This document shows positions 63,034 through 64,000 of a stretch of DNA of 64,000 bases, in pieces. Source of the stretch: Radicibacter daui (GTDB taxonomy: Bacteria > Pseudomonadota > Alphaproteobacteria > Radicibacterales > Radicibacteraceae); NCBI GenBank assembly GCA_030657355.1, contig CP131056.1, positions 761,001-825,000 on the forward strand. The letters are read 5' to 3'. The notes below the pieces were generated by a model. That model did no database searches, was not told where the DNA came from, and was given only the letters and a program-made list of their open reading frames with translations. The translations under genes were made by a program, and so were the position numbers. The first letter of the stretch is position 1. The number at the start of each line of letters is the position of its first letter.

Positions 63034-63258
63034 TCACAAAGTCAGACCATGCTGCCGCCACCATCGCCGACCGGCAACGAGGCCCCAAATCGCTTCGATC
63101 AGGCCAAAGGGCCACGCCCCTTGCAGGAAGCCATAGGCGGACCCGAGCCAGCAAGACACGGCAAAGGCCAGCACCCACCGGGGTGAACGGCTTTCCAACG
63201 CATAGCAAACCAGCATCGCGGTTACCGCGAACAGCCCAAAGGCGGTTAACAGATCCAT
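63034..63258 (-). CDS. Small membrane protein
   Basis: A 74-residue protein with two membrane helices (LLTAFGLFAVTAMLVCYALE and WVLAFAVSCWLGSAYGFLQG) and a basic end (AGRRWWRQHG). Similar short proteins are common in Rhizobiales-like genomes, without known function. I start at ATG 63258, at the point where the hydrophobic helix begins; the longer frame adds an Arg-rich tail. Confidence 0.65.
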   Translation of the reverse strand: MDLLTAFGLFAVTAMLVCYALESRSPRWVLAFAVSCWLGSAYGFLQGAWPFGLIEAIWGLVAGRRWWRQHGLTL

Positions 63259-63418
63259 CTTTCTGCCAGTAGCAACAAAGTCGTCAGAGCGGCGACGAGG
63301 CGCCCTCACTATGTCAAAGAACCGTTCGGTGGCAAAGCTTCTAACAGCTTGCCTTTCTCGAAACCCGGCAGCTATAGAAGGCGCCGAAAGAGCATTCCGA
63401 TAATCTCAAGGAACGGGC

Positions 63419-63658
63419 ATGTCAGAAGAACGGAAGCCGGTCCCGTTGAAGGGTGTCATCAGCGCCATCTGCGCCACCGGAGTAGTGGCCGGACAGACGC
63501 TGGCATTGGCGATTGGTGTTGTCTGGGCCTTGAGCGGTTCGCTTGGCTTGTCTTCCATGGGCTTTTATATTTGCAGCGGCCTGGTCACGCTCGTGATTGC
63601 CTATGGTGCCTTCAAGTATGGCGCCAGGGCCATCGCCGCCGAACGCGAATACAACTGA
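63419..63658 (+). CDS. Small membrane protein
   Basis: A 79-residue protein with two membrane helices (AICATGVVAGQTLALAIGVV and FYICSGLVTLVIAYGAFKYG) and a charged N-terminus (MSEERKPVPLKG). Start ATG 63419 after AAGGAAC. No family recognised. Confidence 0.65.
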   Translation: MSEERKPVPLKGVISAICATGVVAGQTLALAIGVVWALSGSLGLSSMGFYICSGLVTLVIAYGAFKYGARAIAAEREYN

Positions 63659-63714
63659 CTGGACAGGCCCGCTGACCACACTGACCGTCGATCTGCACGA
63701 ACTTGAAATTTCAT

Positions 63715-64000
63715 CTACTCGATCTGGCGGCGCACAGGATGGCCGATGCGCTCCATGATGGCCTTGGCATCCCGCGAATTGCCCATCCAGGCCGCCAGTT
63801 CGCCAAGGGTGCGAAAGGCAGCAGCCCTGTTGATCATCTCGCGGCCGCGTAGTGCATTTCGCCGTTGCTCGGCAACATAGGAGCCGGCTCGGGTTTTATA
63901 AATCCTGAGCATGCCTAGATCGGCAGAGCGCTCACGGATAATAACAGACCCCTCGAATTCAATGTCGGGGCCGTCCGGATTGTGAATAACATGCTTCTCC
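63715..64000 (-). CDS. Hypothetical protein, 5' end cut by window edge
   Basis: The frame is open to the right edge; the visible 95 residues run from EKHVIHNPDGPDIEFEGSVI to GHPVRRQIE. An internal ATG (63912) gives only 65 residues and lacks a good ribosome site, so the gene likely starts beyond the window. The part AAAFRTLGELAAWMGNSRDA is a helical segment. No family recognised. Confidence 0.6.
   Translation of the reverse strand, partial: EKHVIHNPDGPDIEFEGSVIIRERSADLGMLRIYKTRAGSYVAEQRRNALRGREMINRAAAFRTLGELAAWMGNSRDAKAIMERIGHPVRRQIE

Noticed and set aside
1-64000. CRISPR arrays, rRNA or complete tRNA genes
   Set aside because: No regularly spaced direct repeats with unique spacers were seen, and no complete tRNA or rRNA was recognised. 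The only tRNA-like part is the 14-base core at 43931.

Overview
The window is a GC-rich bacterial chromosome segment, most likely from an alphaproteobacterium. This is an inference from gene content (AcnB-type aconitase, NodT/OprM-like efflux, dadRXA-type cluster, many LysR/TetR/SRPBCC pairs) and GC-rich codon use. Long antisense open frames are everywhere and are composition artefacts.

0.2-43.8 kb looks like ordinary chromosome. From left to right it holds a cupin-XRE regulator with a threonine aldolase, a GH127 arabinofuranosidase, a TetR-controlled RND efflux operon with a clear operator, an SLC13/RCK permease, a polar amino acid ABC operon, a NUDIX protein, a secreted alpha/beta hydrolase, a DUF1835 protein, the Lrp-Alr-DadA D-alanine cluster, a chemoreceptor, a cupin-GST pair, DUF2189, DUF1737 and AcnB. 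It continues with many small regulator-effector pairs: ArsR with SRPBCC, WYL regulator with a VOC protein, TetR with TetA, AKR with LysR, and TetR with two SDRs. Several pairs carry recognisable operators. The WYL/VOC pair shares two near-identical 23-bp palindromes, and the tetR/tetA divergon has three tandem tetO-like sites. Three copies of a roughly 135-bp palindromic intergenic element lie at 17.8, 19.4 and 27.2 kb.

43.9 kb onward is accessory. A 14-bp match to a tRNA-Ser 3' end sits just before a P4-type tyrosine integrase. Next come an intact IS1595 element with a perfect 8-bp target duplication, an XRE regulator divergent from an AT-rich secreted Sel1-repeat protein, a large primase-helicase fused in frame to an excisionase-type HTH across a G8 tract, an orphan nitrilase-like protein, two large perfect hairpins and a small secreted protein. 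Inside this accessory stretch sits a GC-rich cassette (53.7-59.8 kb): an SsuABC/NrtABC-type ABC transporter and a DctB/DctD-type two-component system. A canonical -24/-12 sigma-54 promoter precedes the ABC operon, so the sensor pair probably controls the transporter. The cassette is followed by a decayed IS3 element abutting a 59-bp remnant of a second IS1595 copy, then small membrane, lipoprotein and hypothetical genes up to the right edge, where the last gene is cut.

The most unusual signals are the G8 frame switch joining the HTH and primase, the 35-bp perfect inverted repeat at 52.06-52.16 kb, the sigma-54/DctBD control of an ABC transporter, and the shared WYL operator pair.
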